In this document: positions 16,452 through 25,478 of the stretch, in pieces
Layout: each line of letters opens with the position of its first letter
Position numbering within the stretch: position 1 is the first letter of the stretch
From: an uncultured Clostridia bacterium
GTDB lineage: Bacteria > Bacillota > Clostridia > TANB77 > CAG-508
Direction of reading: 5' to 3'
NCBI GenBank assembly: GCA_947631335.1
Contig: CANRKZ010000004.1
Coordinates: 1 to 49,179, forward strand
DNA length: 49,179 nucleotides
Made by a program: the position numbers and the translations under genes
The notes under the pieces: model-generated
The model's database searches: none
The model's input: only the letters and a program-made list of their open reading frames with translations
Told to the model about the DNA's origin: nothing

Positions 16452-17249
16452 TTGAAAAAACAAACAAAAATAACTGCCTGGGAAAGAGTCACTTTAGCAA
16501 GAGAATTAGAAAGACCAAAAGCTTCAGATTATATAGATGCAATATTTGAAGATTTTATAGAATTACATGGTGATAGAAATTTTGGTGATGATAAAGCAAT
16601 TATTGGTGGAATTGCTACATTAAACGAAATGGCAGTAACAGTTATTGGAGAGCAGAAAGGAAAAAATGTAAAAGAAAATATGGAAAGAAATTTTGGTATG
16701 CCACAGCCAGAAGGGTATAGAAAAGCTTTAAGACTTATGAAACAAGCAGAAAAATTTAAAAGACCGATTATAACTTTTATAGATACACCAGGAGCTTATC
16801 CCGGAATGGGAGCTGAAGAAAGAGGACAAGGAGAAGCAATTGCAAAAAATATTATGGAAATGTCAAGCTTAAAAGTTCCTATTATCTGTATTATAATTGG
16901 AGAAGGTTCAAGCGGAGGAGCTTTAGCAATTGGGGTTGGGGATAAAGTCGTTATGCTAGAAAATGCTATTTATTCTATTTTATCTCCAGAGGGATTTGCT
17001 AGTATCTTATATAAAGATTCTAGTAAAGCGAAAGAAGCAGCAGAGACCATGAAAATTACAGCAAAAGATTTAAAAAAATTAGGAATCATCGATAAGATAA
17101 TAACAGAACCAGAAAAAGGAGCACAAAATGACTTTGATAATATTACGAAAAGTATAAAAAAATATTTAATACAAGCAATTAGAAAATTAAAAAAATTATC
17201 AGAAGAAGAGTTATTAGAACAAAGATATCAAAAGTATAGAATTATATAA
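16452..17249 (+). CDS. accA: Acetyl-CoA carboxylase carboxyltransferase alpha subunit
   Basis: Partner of AccD in malonyl-CoA formation. Seen: [34 protein letters not shown], then [23 protein letters not shown] and [17 protein letters not shown], all classic AccA blocks. About 265 residues, shorter than the E. coli protein (319) but normal for Clostridia, which lack the N-terminal extension. TTG 16452 is preferred because AAGGAAG (16437-16443) lies eight bases upstream; GTG 16443 overlaps that site. It follows accD by 45 bases. Confidence 0.95.
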   Translation: MKKQTKITAWERVTLARELERPKASDYIDAIFEDFIELHGDRNFGDDKAIIGGIATLNEMAVTVIGEQKGKNVKENMERNFGMPQPEGYRKALRLMKQAEKFKRPIITFIDTPGAYPGMGAEERGQGEAIAKNIMEMSSLKVPIICIIIGEGSSGGALAIGVGDKVVMLENAIYSILSPEGFASILYKDSSKAKEAAETMKITAKDLKKLGIIDKIITEPEKGAQNDFDNITKSIKKYLIQAIRKLKKLSEEELLEQRYQKYRII

Positions 17250-17305
17250 TGTTTTATAAAATAGATTATTAAAAAATAAATTTAAAATAGGAGGAAAAGA
17301 AGAAA

Positions 17306-18076
17306 ATGATTTTAAAAGAAAAAAAAGTAGTGATTATGGGAGTAAGAAATAAATGGAGTATTGCTTGGGGAGCGGCTAAGTCTGCTTATGAACAAGGGGC
17401 AGAAGTGATTTGTACTTGTGCAGAAGAAAATTTAGAAAAAGTAAAAACTTTATTACAAGATTTGCCAGGTTCAAGTGTGTATGTATTAGGAGATGTAGCT
17501 GTAGATGAAAATATTGAGAAATGTTTAGAAGAAATAAAAAAACAACATGGAAAAGTAGATGGTATTTTACATGCAATTGCTCATGCGTATTCAGAAGATT
17601 TAAGAAATGATTTTATTTTAACTTCAAGAGAGGGATATAGTCATGCACAAGATGTTAGTAGTTATTCTTTATTAGCTATTATAAGAATGGCAAAAGAGAA
17701 AGAAATGTTAAAAGAAGGAGCAAGTATTGTAGCCTATACTTATTATGGCTCAGAAAAAGTAGTGGAAGGATATAATGTTATGGGTGTTGCTAAGGCAGCA
17801 TTAGAAACCAGTATAAAATATTTAGCGAAAGATTTAGGAAAAGAAGGATATAGAATTAATGGAATATCAGCAGGACCAATTAAAACTTTGTCAGCAAAAG
17901 GAATTAAAGATTTTGGTTCTGTTCTAGATGTAGTAGAAAAAAAAGCACCATTACATCAAAATGTTACGACAGAGCAAGTAGGAAATGCAACATCATTTTT
18001 ATTTAGTAATATGTCAAGTGCTATCACAGGAGAGATCATTCATGTGGACAATGGATTCTCTATTATGGGTGTATAA
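17306..18076 (+). CDS. fabI: Enoyl-ACP reductase FabI
   Basis: NADH-dependent reduction of trans-2-enoyl-ACP, the last step of each fatty-acid elongation cycle. 256 residues. Seen: VVIMGVRNKWSIAWGAAKSA (the FabI-type cofactor-binding loop with SIAWG), DGILHAIAHA, and the active-site YYGSEKVVEGYNVMGVAK with Tyr-x6-Lys, followed by RINGISAGPIKTLSAKGI. This is the triclosan-target type rather than FabK. Ribosome site AGGAGG precedes ATG 17306. It closes the accD-accA-fabI cluster; a terminator follows at 18171. Confidence 0.95.
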   Translation: MILKEKKVVIMGVRNKWSIAWGAAKSAYEQGAEVICTCAEENLEKVKTLLQDLPGSSVYVLGDVAVDENIEKCLEEIKKQHGKVDGILHAIAHAYSEDLRNDFILTSREGYSHAQDVSSYSLLAIIRMAKEKEMLKEGASIVAYTYYGSEKVVEGYNVMGVAKAALETSIKYLAKDLGKEGYRINGISAGPIKTLSAKGIKDFGSVLDVVEKKAPLHQNVTTEQVGNATSFLFSNMSSAITGEIIHVDNGFSIMGV

Positions 18077-18170
18077 GGACTTAAAATAGAAATATTAAAG
18101 TATGATAGGAAAAGGTTTTAACAATTTTTTAAGTATAAAGAATTTGAAAACTAGAGTTATTTACAAAGAA

Positions 18171-18207
18171 TACAACTATTTAAAATTTATTAAATAGTTG
18201 TATTTTT
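18171..18207 (+). terminator. Terminator after fabI
   Basis: A 12-bp perfect stem, TACAACTATTTA (18171-18182) with TAAATAGTTGTA (18191-18202), an eight-base loop and trailing T-run. Confidence 0.75.
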
Positions 18208-18303
18208 ATCTAGAAATAAAAATATAACAAATTATGCGAAAACTCTTTAAAAAAGACATAAAATGTTATACAATAAGGAAAAATTAGATTTTAGGAGAGG
18301 AAA

Positions 18304-19995
18304 ATGAATAAAAAATGGAAAATCTATGAGACAAATAAGGAAAAAGTCCAACAAATAAAGAACAAATATCAAATAAATGAACTACTAGCGACTGTATTAG
18401 TAAATAGGAATATACTAAAAGAAGAAGAAATTAGATTATTTTTAAATCCAACAAGAGCAGATTTTTATAATCCCTTTCTAATAACAGATATGGAAATTGC
18501 CGTAGAAAGAATAATAGAAGCTGTAAAAAATAAAGAAGAAATTACAATCTATGGAGATTATGATGTAGATGGAATAACGAGTATAACAGTTTTAAAAAGT
18601 TTTTTAAAAGATATTGGATTAGAAGCATCTGTTTATATACCAAATCGTTTGGAGGAAGGGTATGGACTAAATAAAGAAGCTATTGATCAAATTTCACAAA
18701 ATGGATGTGATTTAATGATTACAGTAGACTGTGGAATATCTGCTATCGACGAAATAGCTTATGCAAATTCATTAGGAATTGAAACAATAGTAACGGATCA
18801 TCATGAAGCGGGAAATGAATTACCAAAAGCACTAGCTGTTATCGATAATAAAAGAAAAGATAGTAAATATCCTTTCCGAGAATTAGCAGGAGTAGGAGTA
18901 GTTTTTAAACTAATTCAAGCATTAGGAATAAAGCTAGGTTTAAAAGAGGAAGCTTATTTGAAATATCTAGATATTGTATGTGTTGGAACGATATCAGATA
19001 TTGTCCCTTTAGTAGACGAAAATAGAGTAATAGCTAAATTAGGATTAATGCTTGTAAACCAAACTAAGAATATAGGATTAAGATCAATTATACATTCATC
19101 TGGGTATACTCAAATTGATTCGAATACCATATCTTTTGGAGTGGCGCCTAGAATTAATGCTTGTGGAAGAATGGGAAAAGCAGAAGAAGCATTGGAATTA
19201 TTTTTGTCATCTAATATTCAGAAAGTAAATGATTTAACAAAAAAGCTAAATGAACATAATCGTCAAAGACAAGAAACCGAAAAGGCAATATTTGAAAGTG
19301 CTATAAAAATAATAGAGACAGAGCATTTGAATGAAAAAAAAGCGATTATTGTTGGAGGAAAAAATTGGCATCATGGAGTCATTGGAATTGTTTCTTCGAA
19401 AATTACAGATATGTATTTCAAACCAAGTATACTACTAAGTTTTGAAGAAGATGAAGTTGGAAAAGGCTCAGGTAGGAGTATACCTGGATTCGACTTACAT
19501 GAAGCTTTAACGAAATGTTCAGACACCATTGAAAAATTTGGTGGACATAGTATGGCAGTTGGTATTACTATAAAAAAAGAAAAATTAGAAGATTTTAAAC
19601 AAGAGTTTGAAAAAATAGCAACAGAAAATAAAATTGATGAAATTATGCCAATTATTAATATTGATGCAAAAATAGGATTAAGCGATTTAAATAAAGAAAT
19701 GGTAGAAAGCTTGAAAAACTTAGAACCATTTGGTGAGGCAAATAAGATGCCAATATTTGCTTTTAAAAATTTAAAAATAGATTCGATTAGGGCTTTGTCA
19801 GAAGGAAAACATTTAAAATTAACTTTAAAAGATAACAATTATATAATAAATGCAATAGGATTTAATATGGGATACTTGGCAGAAGAATATAGAATTGGAG
19901 ACAAAATTGATGTGGCAGGTATGCTAGAAATTAATACATTTAATGGCGCAGACAATTTACAGATTAATATGAAAGATATAATGAGATCTATATAA
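18304..19995 (+). CDS. recJ: Single-stranded-DNA exonuclease RecJ
   Basis: 5'-3' exonuclease of the DHH family used in recombination and repair. 563 residues, the compact form. Seen: motif I TIYGDYDVDGITS, motif II MITVDCGISA, the DHH motif VTDHHEAG, motif IV VGTISDIVPLVDENR, then the DHHA1 domain ending GKGSGRSIPGFDLHEAL and FGGHSMAVGITI, and an OB-like C-terminus. Ribosome site TAGGAGAGG is three bases before ATG 18304. An extended -10 (TGTTATACA, near 18264-18272) may be its promoter. The 232 bases after it (19996-20227) hold no gene; a repeated ATGGATATTATA is the only pattern I see there. Confidence 0.96.
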   Translation: MNKKWKIYETNKEKVQQIKNKYQINELLATVLVNRNILKEEEIRLFLNPTRADFYNPFLITDMEIAVERIIEAVKNKEEITIYGDYDVDGITSITVLKSFLKDIGLEASVYIPNRLEEGYGLNKEAIDQISQNGCDLMITVDCGISAIDEIAYANSLGIETIVTDHHEAGNELPKALAVIDNKRKDSKYPFRELAGVGVVFKLIQALGIKLGLKEEAYLKYLDIVCVGTISDIVPLVDENRVIAKLGLMLVNQTKNIGLRSIIHSSGYTQIDSNTISFGVAPRINACGRMGKAEEALELFLSSNIQKVNDLTKKLNEHNRQRQETEKAIFESAIKIIETEHLNEKKAIIVGGKNWHHGVIGIVSSKITDMYFKPSILLSFEEDEVGKGSGRSIPGFDLHEALTKCSDTIEKFGGHSMAVGITIKKEKLEDFKQEFEKIATENKIDEIMPIINIDAKIGLSDLNKEMVESLKNLEPFGEANKMPIFAFKNLKIDSIRALSEGKHLKLTLKDNNYIINAIGFNMGYLAEEYRIGDKIDVAGMLEINTFNGADNLQINMKDIMRSI

Positions 19996-20227
19996 TAGAA
20001 CTGTAAGTATATGGATATTATACCAAGGATAATGGATATTATAGCAAAAAACAAAATTAGACTATCCTAAATTCCAAAGCTTACTAATACAAATAACACT
20101 AAATGCTATCATAAAGATGACCAATATCAGATATAGTTCAATATACTTTGAACTAAAATAAATATTCTGACAAATTAATCATATTACATTTTACATAAAA
20201 AATAAATAATAAAAGGAAAGTGATAAT

Positions 20228-22423
20228 ATGCAAGAAACAAAAGAAATAACAATTCAAGAAGTAATAACCAAGAGAAGACAACATGCAAGAAGAGTAGATA
20301 GTAAGTTAATTTTAAAAGCATATCAGTATGCTTTTGATCATCATGGAAATCAATGTAGAAAATCAGGAGAACCTTACATCATTCATCCTCTTAATGTGGC
20401 CTATATTTTAGCAGAAATTGGGCTAGATGATGGTACTATTTGTGCTGCTCTTTTACACGATGTAGTAGAAGATACAGAAGTAACAGAAGAAGATATTAAA
20501 AAGGAATTTGGAGAAGAAATTGCAGAGTTAGTAGCAGGTGTTACTAAACTTAGTAGTATGATGTTTACTTCGGTAGAGGAGCAGCAAGTAGAAGATTACA
20601 GAAAAATGTTTCTTGCTATGGGAAAAGATATCAGAGTTATTATTATCAAATTAGCAGATAGACTTCATAATATGAGAACATTAAAATATTTAAAAAGAGA
20701 TAGACAAATTGCAAATGCCAAAGAGACAATGGAATTGTACGCACCACTTGCTAATCGATTAGGATTATATTCTTTAAAATGGGAATTAGAAGACTTAGCA
20801 TTTAAATATTTATATCCAGAAGAATATCATGAATTAGTAGAAGGAATTAATAAAAAAAGAGATGAAAGATTAAAATTCATTGAAAAAATTATGGGTGATA
20901 TAAGAGTTGCTTTAAAAAAACAAAGAATTGAAGCAGAAGTAACAGGAAGGGCTAAACATTTATATAGTATTTATAGAAAAATGAAAAGAGATAATAAAAC
21001 GTTAGACCAGATATATGATTTATTTGCTCTTAGAATTTTAGTAAATTCTGTAAAAGATTGTTATGCAGCTTTAGGAGTGGTACATGAACTATATAGTCCA
21101 ATGCCAGGACGATTTAAAGATTATATTGCGGTTCCAAAACCGAATATGTATCAATCGATTCATACCACACTTCTAGGAGAGAAAGGAACACCTTTTGAAG
21201 TACAAATTCGTACTTGGGAAATGCACAGAATTGCAGAATATGGTATTGCAGCTCATTGGGCTTATAAGGAAGCTAGTTATTTTGGAAAGAAACAAGCTGT
21301 AAAAGTAGAAGAAGATAAATTAGCATGGCTTCGTGAAACTTTAGAATGGCAAAAGGAAATGCAAGATCCACAAGAATTTTTAGACACACTAAAAACGGAG
21401 TTATTTGAAGATGAAGTATATGTATTTACCCCAAAAGGTGCTATAAAAGTTCTTCCAAGAGGAGCAACTCCAATTGATTTTGCTTATAGTATACATGCTG
21501 AAATTGGTCATCATATGACAGGATGTAAAATTAATAGTAAAATGATGCCAATTATTACACCATTAAATAGTGGAGATATTATAGAAATTATAACATCGGA
21601 TAATTCAAAAGGTCCAAGTAGAGATTGGCTAAAATTTATAAAAAGTTCAAGTGCAAAAAATAAAATAAAAAATTGGTTTAAAAAAGCACAAAAAACAGAA
21701 AATATTGAAAAAGGAAAAGAATTAATTGAAAAAGAATTAAAAAGAATTGGATTTTCATATTCAGATTTATTTAAGTTGGAATATTTAGATCCAATGTTGG
21801 AAAAATATAAATATAAAAATTTAGATGAAATGTATGCAGCGGTTGGATTTGGAGCGAACTCTCCCGTAAAAATAATAGCTAGAATGTTACAAGAATATAG
21901 AAAAGAACATCAAGAAGAAAACATAGAAGAAAAAATTCAAGAATTAGCAAAAGAAAAAAATAAGAAGACGAAACCTTCTAATTCAGGAGTGATTGTAAAA
22001 GGAATTGATAATTGTTTAGTAAAACTTTCAAAATGTTGTAATCCACTTCCAGGAGATGAAATTATAGGATATATTACAAAAGGAAGAGGTGTATCGGTTC
22101 ATAGGAAAGATTGCACAAATGTTAAAGATTTATTATCAGAAGAGAACAGAATGATTGATGTAGAATGGTATCATGAAGATAAAAATTCTTACCAAGCAGA
22201 TATAGAAATTAATTCTAATGACAGAGTAGGCTTATTAGTAGATGTATTAAAAGAAATTGGAACAACGAAAGCAAAGTTATTAGGAGTTAATACCAAAACG
22301 ACCAAAGAGAGGATTGCCATTATTGATTTGACATTAGAGGTAGAAAATCTAGAAGAATTGAACAAAGCACTTAAAGTAATTCGAAAAGTGGATAGTGTAT
22401 ATGAAGTAAGAAGAAAGAAATAA
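20228..22423 (+). CDS. rel: Bifunctional (p)ppGpp synthetase/hydrolase Rel
   Basis: Stringent-response enzyme. 731 residues in the canonical order: HD hydrolase domain (HHGNQCRKSGEPYIIHPLNV, then ALLHDVVEDTEVT with the HD-x2-ED residues), synthetase domain (YDLFALRILVNSVKDCY, GRFKDYIAVPKPNMYQSIHT), TGS domain (VYVFTPKGAIKVLPRGATPI), a zinc-finger/CC region (SKCCNPLPGDEIIGYITKGR) and a C-terminal ACT domain. Both catalytic halves look intact, so it should make and break the alarmone. Ribosome site AAAGGAAAG precedes ATG 20228. Followed by an MBL hydrolase and hisS, as in many Clostridia. Confidence 0.97.
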   Translation: MQETKEITIQEVITKRRQHARRVDSKLILKAYQYAFDHHGNQCRKSGEPYIIHPLNVAYILAEIGLDDGTICAALLHDVVEDTEVTEEDIKKEFGEEIAELVAGVTKLSSMMFTSVEEQQVEDYRKMFLAMGKDIRVIIIKLADRLHNMRTLKYLKRDRQIANAKETMELYAPLANRLGLYSLKWELEDLAFKYLYPEEYHELVEGINKKRDERLKFIEKIMGDIRVALKKQRIEAEVTGRAKHLYSIYRKMKRDNKTLDQIYDLFALRILVNSVKDCYAALGVVHELYSPMPGRFKDYIAVPKPNMYQSIHTTLLGEKGTPFEVQIRTWEMHRIAEYGIAAHWAYKEASYFGKKQAVKVEEDKLAWLRETLEWQKEMQDPQEFLDTLKTELFEDEVYVFTPKGAIKVLPRGATPIDFAYSIHAEIGHHMTGCKINSKMMPIITPLNSGDIIEIITSDNSKGPSRDWLKFIKSSSAKNKIKNWFKKAQKTENIEKGKELIEKELKRIGFSYSDLFKLEYLDPMLEKYKYKNLDEMYAAVGFGANSPVKIIARMLQEYRKEHQEENIEEKIQELAKEKNKKTKPSNSGVIVKGIDNCLVKLSKCCNPLPGDEIIGYITKGRGVSVHRKDCTNVKDLLSEENRMIDVEWYHEDKNSYQADIEINSNDRVGLLVDVLKEIGTTKAKLLGVNTKTTKERIAIIDLTLEVENLEELNKALKVIRKVDSVYEVRRKK

Positions 22424-22467
22424 AGTTCCTTTTAAGATAATATCTAAAGGAAGAAAGGAATGCAGAA

Positions 22468-23115
22468 ATGATATTAAAAGAACGAAAGATAGATACTTGG
22501 ATAGGAGATCCAACTAATTGTTACATAGTGTTTGATGAAGAATCGAAGGAACTTATGGTGATTGATCCGGCAGGTGATGTGGATAAGCTAGAGGAAATGA
22601 TTCAAATATTAGGGGGAAAACTAAAATACATTTATTTAACACATTGTCATGGAGATCATATTTTTGGTGTGACAGAACTTAAAAAAAGAGCTGGAGGAAA
22701 AATTTTGATTCATAGAGAAGATGCAGAAGGATTAAATAATGCAACAATTAATTTAACACCATATATTCGAGAAGAGAAAATAGAACTAGAAGCAGATTCT
22801 AGAATAGATGATGGAGATTTAATTCATTTAGGAAATTTAGAATTTAAAGTAATTCATACACCAGGACATACCAAAGGAAGTACTTCTCTTTATTGTGAAG
22901 AACAGAAATGTTTGTTTTCGGGAGATACTTTATTTAGAGGAACTTGGGGTAGAACCGATGTGCCAACAGCTAGTTTAGAAAAAATTATGGATTCAATTAC
23001 AAATAAATTAATGGCCTTACCAGATGAAATAATTGTATATCCGGGACATGGAGTAAGTACTAGAATTAAAGATGAAAAACCAATATATTTAGAATTAAAA
23101 CCAAAATTAATATAA
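22468..23115 (+). CDS. MBL-fold metallo-hydrolase (GloB/YqgX-like)
   Basis: 215 residues of the metallo-beta-lactamase fold. The metal-binding motif THCHGDHIFG (H-x-H-x-D-H) is present, followed by HTPGHTKGS, the second metal site FSGDTLF, and the terminal YPGHGVSTRI. Most similar in layout to the hydroxyacylglutathione-hydrolase-like YqgX proteins between rel and hisS in Firmicutes. The true substrate is unknown. Ribosome site GAAAGGAA precedes ATG 22468. Confidence 0.9.
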   Translation: MILKERKIDTWIGDPTNCYIVFDEESKELMVIDPAGDVDKLEEMIQILGGKLKYIYLTHCHGDHIFGVTELKKRAGGKILIHREDAEGLNNATINLTPYIREEKIELEADSRIDDGDLIHLGNLEFKVIHTPGHTKGSTSLYCEEQKCLFSGDTLFRGTWGRTDVPTASLEKIMDSITNKLMALPDEIIVYPGHGVSTRIKDEKPIYLELKPKLI

Positions 23116-23175
23116 ATTTGATATTTCAATGTTTTTTATGATAGAATAAAACTACGATAGAAAGGAAGGAAAAAT

Positions 23176-24492
23176 ATGGCAAGAACAGAACCAAGAACAT
23201 TATCAGGATTTATGGAATTATTACCAAATGAACAAATCTTGTTTAATCAAATGAAGGAAACAATAGAAGATACTTATAAAAAATTTGGGTTTCTTCCATT
23301 AGATACGCCAGTAATAGAATTATCAGAAGTATTACTTGCTAAAGCAGGTGGAGAAACGGAAAAACAAATTTATCGATTTGATAAAGGAAATCATGACTTA
23401 TCATTACGCTTTGATTTAACCGTGCCACTTTCAAAATATGTAGCAAAAAACTATGGAAATTTAAGTTTTCCATTTAGAAGATATCAAATTGGTAAAGTTT
23501 ATCGAGGAGAAAGAACACAAAAAGGTAGATTTCGTGAATTCTATCAATGTGATATAGATATTATAGGTGATGGAAAACTAGATTTAATTAATGATGCAGA
23601 ATTACCAAGTGTAATTTATATGATATTTAAAAGTTTAGGATTTAATGATTTTACAATTAGAATAAACAATAGAAAAATATTAAATGGATTATTTGAAAGT
23701 TTAGGGCAAAAAGAAAAATCTGTGGAAGTATTAAGAATAATTGATAAAATAGATAAAATTGGTAAAGAAGTGGTCCAAGCAGAATTAAATAAAATAGGAG
23801 TTTTAGAAAAAGCAATTACCAATATCATTAATTTTATAGAAATAGAAGGAACTTCAGATGAAAAAATAGAAAAATTAAAACAATTAGGGATACAAAATGA
23901 AATTTTTATAAAAGGTATAGAAGAATTAGAATATGTAATAAAAAATATGAGAATATTTAGTGTTCCAGAAGAAAATTTTAAAGTAGATTTAACAATTGCA
24001 AGAGGTTTGGATTACTATACTGGAACAGTATATGAAACTTTTTTAAATGATTATAGAGAGCTTGGAAGTGTATGTTCAGGGGGAAGATATGAAAATCTAG
24101 CTGAATACTATACAGATAAAAAATTGCCTGGAGTAGGTGTATCAATTGGATTAACTCGCTTATTTTATAAATTAAATGAATTAAATTTAATAAAAGCAGA
24201 TAAAAAATCAGTTTCTGATGTTTTAATTATACCAATGGTTAAAGATTTAAGTGTTCCAATTAATTTAGCAACTAAGTTAAGAGAAAAAGGAATTAAAACA
24301 GAAATTTATTTAAACGATAAAAAATTAAAAGCCAAATTTAAATATGCAGATAAATTAGAAATTCCTTATGTTATTATAATAGGAGAGGATGAAATTAAAA
24401 GTAATGTATGCAAAATGAAGAACATGAAGACAGGAGAAGAAGAAAATATTATGTTAGAAGAGTTAATTAAAAGGTTGAGCAAAATGATATAA
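23176..24492 (+). CDS. hisS: Histidyl-tRNA synthetase
   Basis: Class II synthetase charging tRNA-His. 438 residues. Seen: motif 1 region FGFLPLDTPVIE, motif 2 RRYQIGKVYRGERTQKGRFREFYQCDID, the histidine-A signature ARGLDYYTGTVYE, then motif 3 GVGVSIGLTRL, and the C-terminal anticodon-binding domain. Ribosome site GAAAGGAAGG precedes ATG 23176. No T-box leader is seen in the 60-base gap. Ends in the 20-bp stem at 24531-24580. Confidence 0.96.
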   Translation: MARTEPRTLSGFMELLPNEQILFNQMKETIEDTYKKFGFLPLDTPVIELSEVLLAKAGGETEKQIYRFDKGNHDLSLRFDLTVPLSKYVAKNYGNLSFPFRRYQIGKVYRGERTQKGRFREFYQCDIDIIGDGKLDLINDAELPSVIYMIFKSLGFNDFTIRINNRKILNGLFESLGQKEKSVEVLRIIDKIDKIGKEVVQAELNKIGVLEKAITNIINFIEIEGTSDEKIEKLKQLGIQNEIFIKGIEELEYVIKNMRIFSVPEENFKVDLTIARGLDYYTGTVYETFLNDYRELGSVCSGGRYENLAEYYTDKKLPGVGVSIGLTRLFYKLNELNLIKADKKSVSDVLIIPMVKDLSVPINLATKLREKGIKTEIYLNDKKLKAKFKYADKLEIPYVIIIGEDEIKSNVCKMKNMKTGEEENIMLEELIKRLSKMI

Positions 24493-24530
24493 TAGGTTTA
24501 TCATAAATATTGATAAGTAAAATAGATACA

Positions 24531-24580
24531 TAAAATACACTAGAATATTATTGGAGCGTTTAATATTCTAGTGTATTTTA
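24531..24580 (+). terminator. 20-bp perfect stem between convergent hisS and the Crp/Fnr gene
   Basis: Bases 24531-24550 and 24561-24580 are exact reverse complements with a ten-base loop; no mismatch. The flanking tract is only moderately T-rich, but the site lies between two convergent gene ends (24492 and 24591), so a bidirectional terminator is the best reading. Confidence 0.75.
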
Positions 24581-24590
24581 AAGAGAAAAA

Positions 24591-25223
24591 TTATTTATAT
24601 AACAAAGTAATTGTATTGCCATTTTTTTCAATAAAGCCATCATCTTTTAAAAGTTTTAACTCTCTCATCATAGCACTTCGATCGACACTTAAATAATCTG
24701 CTAAATCAGTTAAGGAAAAAGGTAGAAAAAGAGTTTTGCTTAAAGTTTTAGTTGAAAGTAAAGAAAAATAGCCAAGTAATTTATCACGAGTGGATCTTTT
24801 GGTTAAAAGTTCAACTCGTGTATTTAGTTTCGTTACCTTACTCAAGATTAATTCAGGTAAACTTTCCGACAATATTTGGTGGAACTTACAATTATTCCTA
24901 CATTTATTATGTATATCATCATAAAGATAGATTAGTACTTCACATTTTTCTCGGGCTTCTACGATAAGTTCGTTATTAGTTGTTACGCTATAAAATACTT
25001 CACCAAATATATCATTTTTAGAGAAATGTTCAATTATAGTTCGATTTCCATTTAAATCGTAACGAACTAAATCGGCATTACCTGCTATTAATATACAAAA
25101 CTGATTTCTGTTTTTTATATAACTTGTAATTAATTCATTTTTATTAAATGTTTTTTTAGTTACTTTATGACAGCTGGATTGAAAGTCTCGAATAAAATTA
25201 TCAATATTAAAATTGTTATTCAT
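24591..25223 (-). CDS. Crp/Fnr-family transcription regulator
   Basis: 210 residues: an N-terminal cyclic-nucleotide-binding-type beta barrel (QFCILIAGNADLVRYDLNGN, then HFSKNDIFGEVFYSV), a dimer helix, and a C-terminal winged helix-turn-helix (SLTDLADYLSVDRSAMMREL). No clear iron-sulfur cysteine cluster of the FNR N-terminal type, but Cys residues are frequent (SSCHK, FCIL, EKCEV, NKCRNNCKF), so redox or metal sensing is possible. It is divergent from nrdD, and the gap holds two TTGCnnnnGCAA palindromes: one on its own -35 box and one before nrdD. Autoregulation and control of nrdD are therefore inferred. Start ATG 25223. Confidence 0.9.
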   Translation of the reverse strand: MNNNFNIDNFIRDFQSSCHKVTKKTFNKNELITSYIKNRNQFCILIAGNADLVRYDLNGNRTIIEHFSKNDIFGEVFYSVTTNNELIVEAREKCEVLIYLYDDIHNKCRNNCKFHQILSESLPELILSKVTKLNTRVELLTKRSTRDKLLGYFSLLSTKTLSKTLFLPFSLTDLADYLSVDRSAMMRELKLLKDDGFIEKNGNTITLLYK

Positions 25224-25258
25224 TGCTTGTTACAGTCCCTTTCTAATAAGATAATTCT

Positions 25259-25287
25259 ATTATACAAGATTTGTATTGCAATTGCAA
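25259..25287 (-). promoter_or_regulatory. Promoter of the Crp/Fnr gene overlapped by a palindromic operator
   Basis: On the minus strand: -35 TTGCAA (25287-25282), a 17-base spacer, -10 TATAAT (25264-25259). The -35 box is the right half of the perfect 12-bp palindrome TTGCAATTGCAA (25276-25287), matching TTGCnnnnGCAA. A protein bound here would block the -35, so self-repression is expected. Confidence 0.6.
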
Positions 25288-25404
25288 CAGAAAAATAAAA
25301 AGAATACATAATCTTGTAACGAATTTGTAATATAACTGTAACAAACGACAAAATCTTACAACAAAGCTCGATTGAAAATTTATAAAATGAAATTTTAATA
25401 ATTT

Positions 25405-25418
25405 GTTGCTTTTGCAAC
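25405..25418 (+). promoter_or_regulatory. Palindromic operator ahead of nrdD
   Basis: GTTGC-TTTT-GCAAC, the same TTGCnnnnGCAA pattern as the site at 25276-25287, and both are followed by CAGAAAAA. A TATAAT lies at 25440-25445, which puts the palindrome centre near -40 from the expected start, where Crp/Fnr proteins usually activate. Confidence 0.55.
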
Positions 25419-25478
25419 AGAAAAAGAAAATTCTTAGTATATAATAAAGCCATAATAAAGTTGAGGAGGAAATGTAAG

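Noticed and set aside
19996..20227. Riboswitch or small gene between recJ and rel
   Set aside because: Only a short direct repeat (ATGGATATTATA) is seen; no ORF with a ribosome site, no T-box or known riboswitch pattern.
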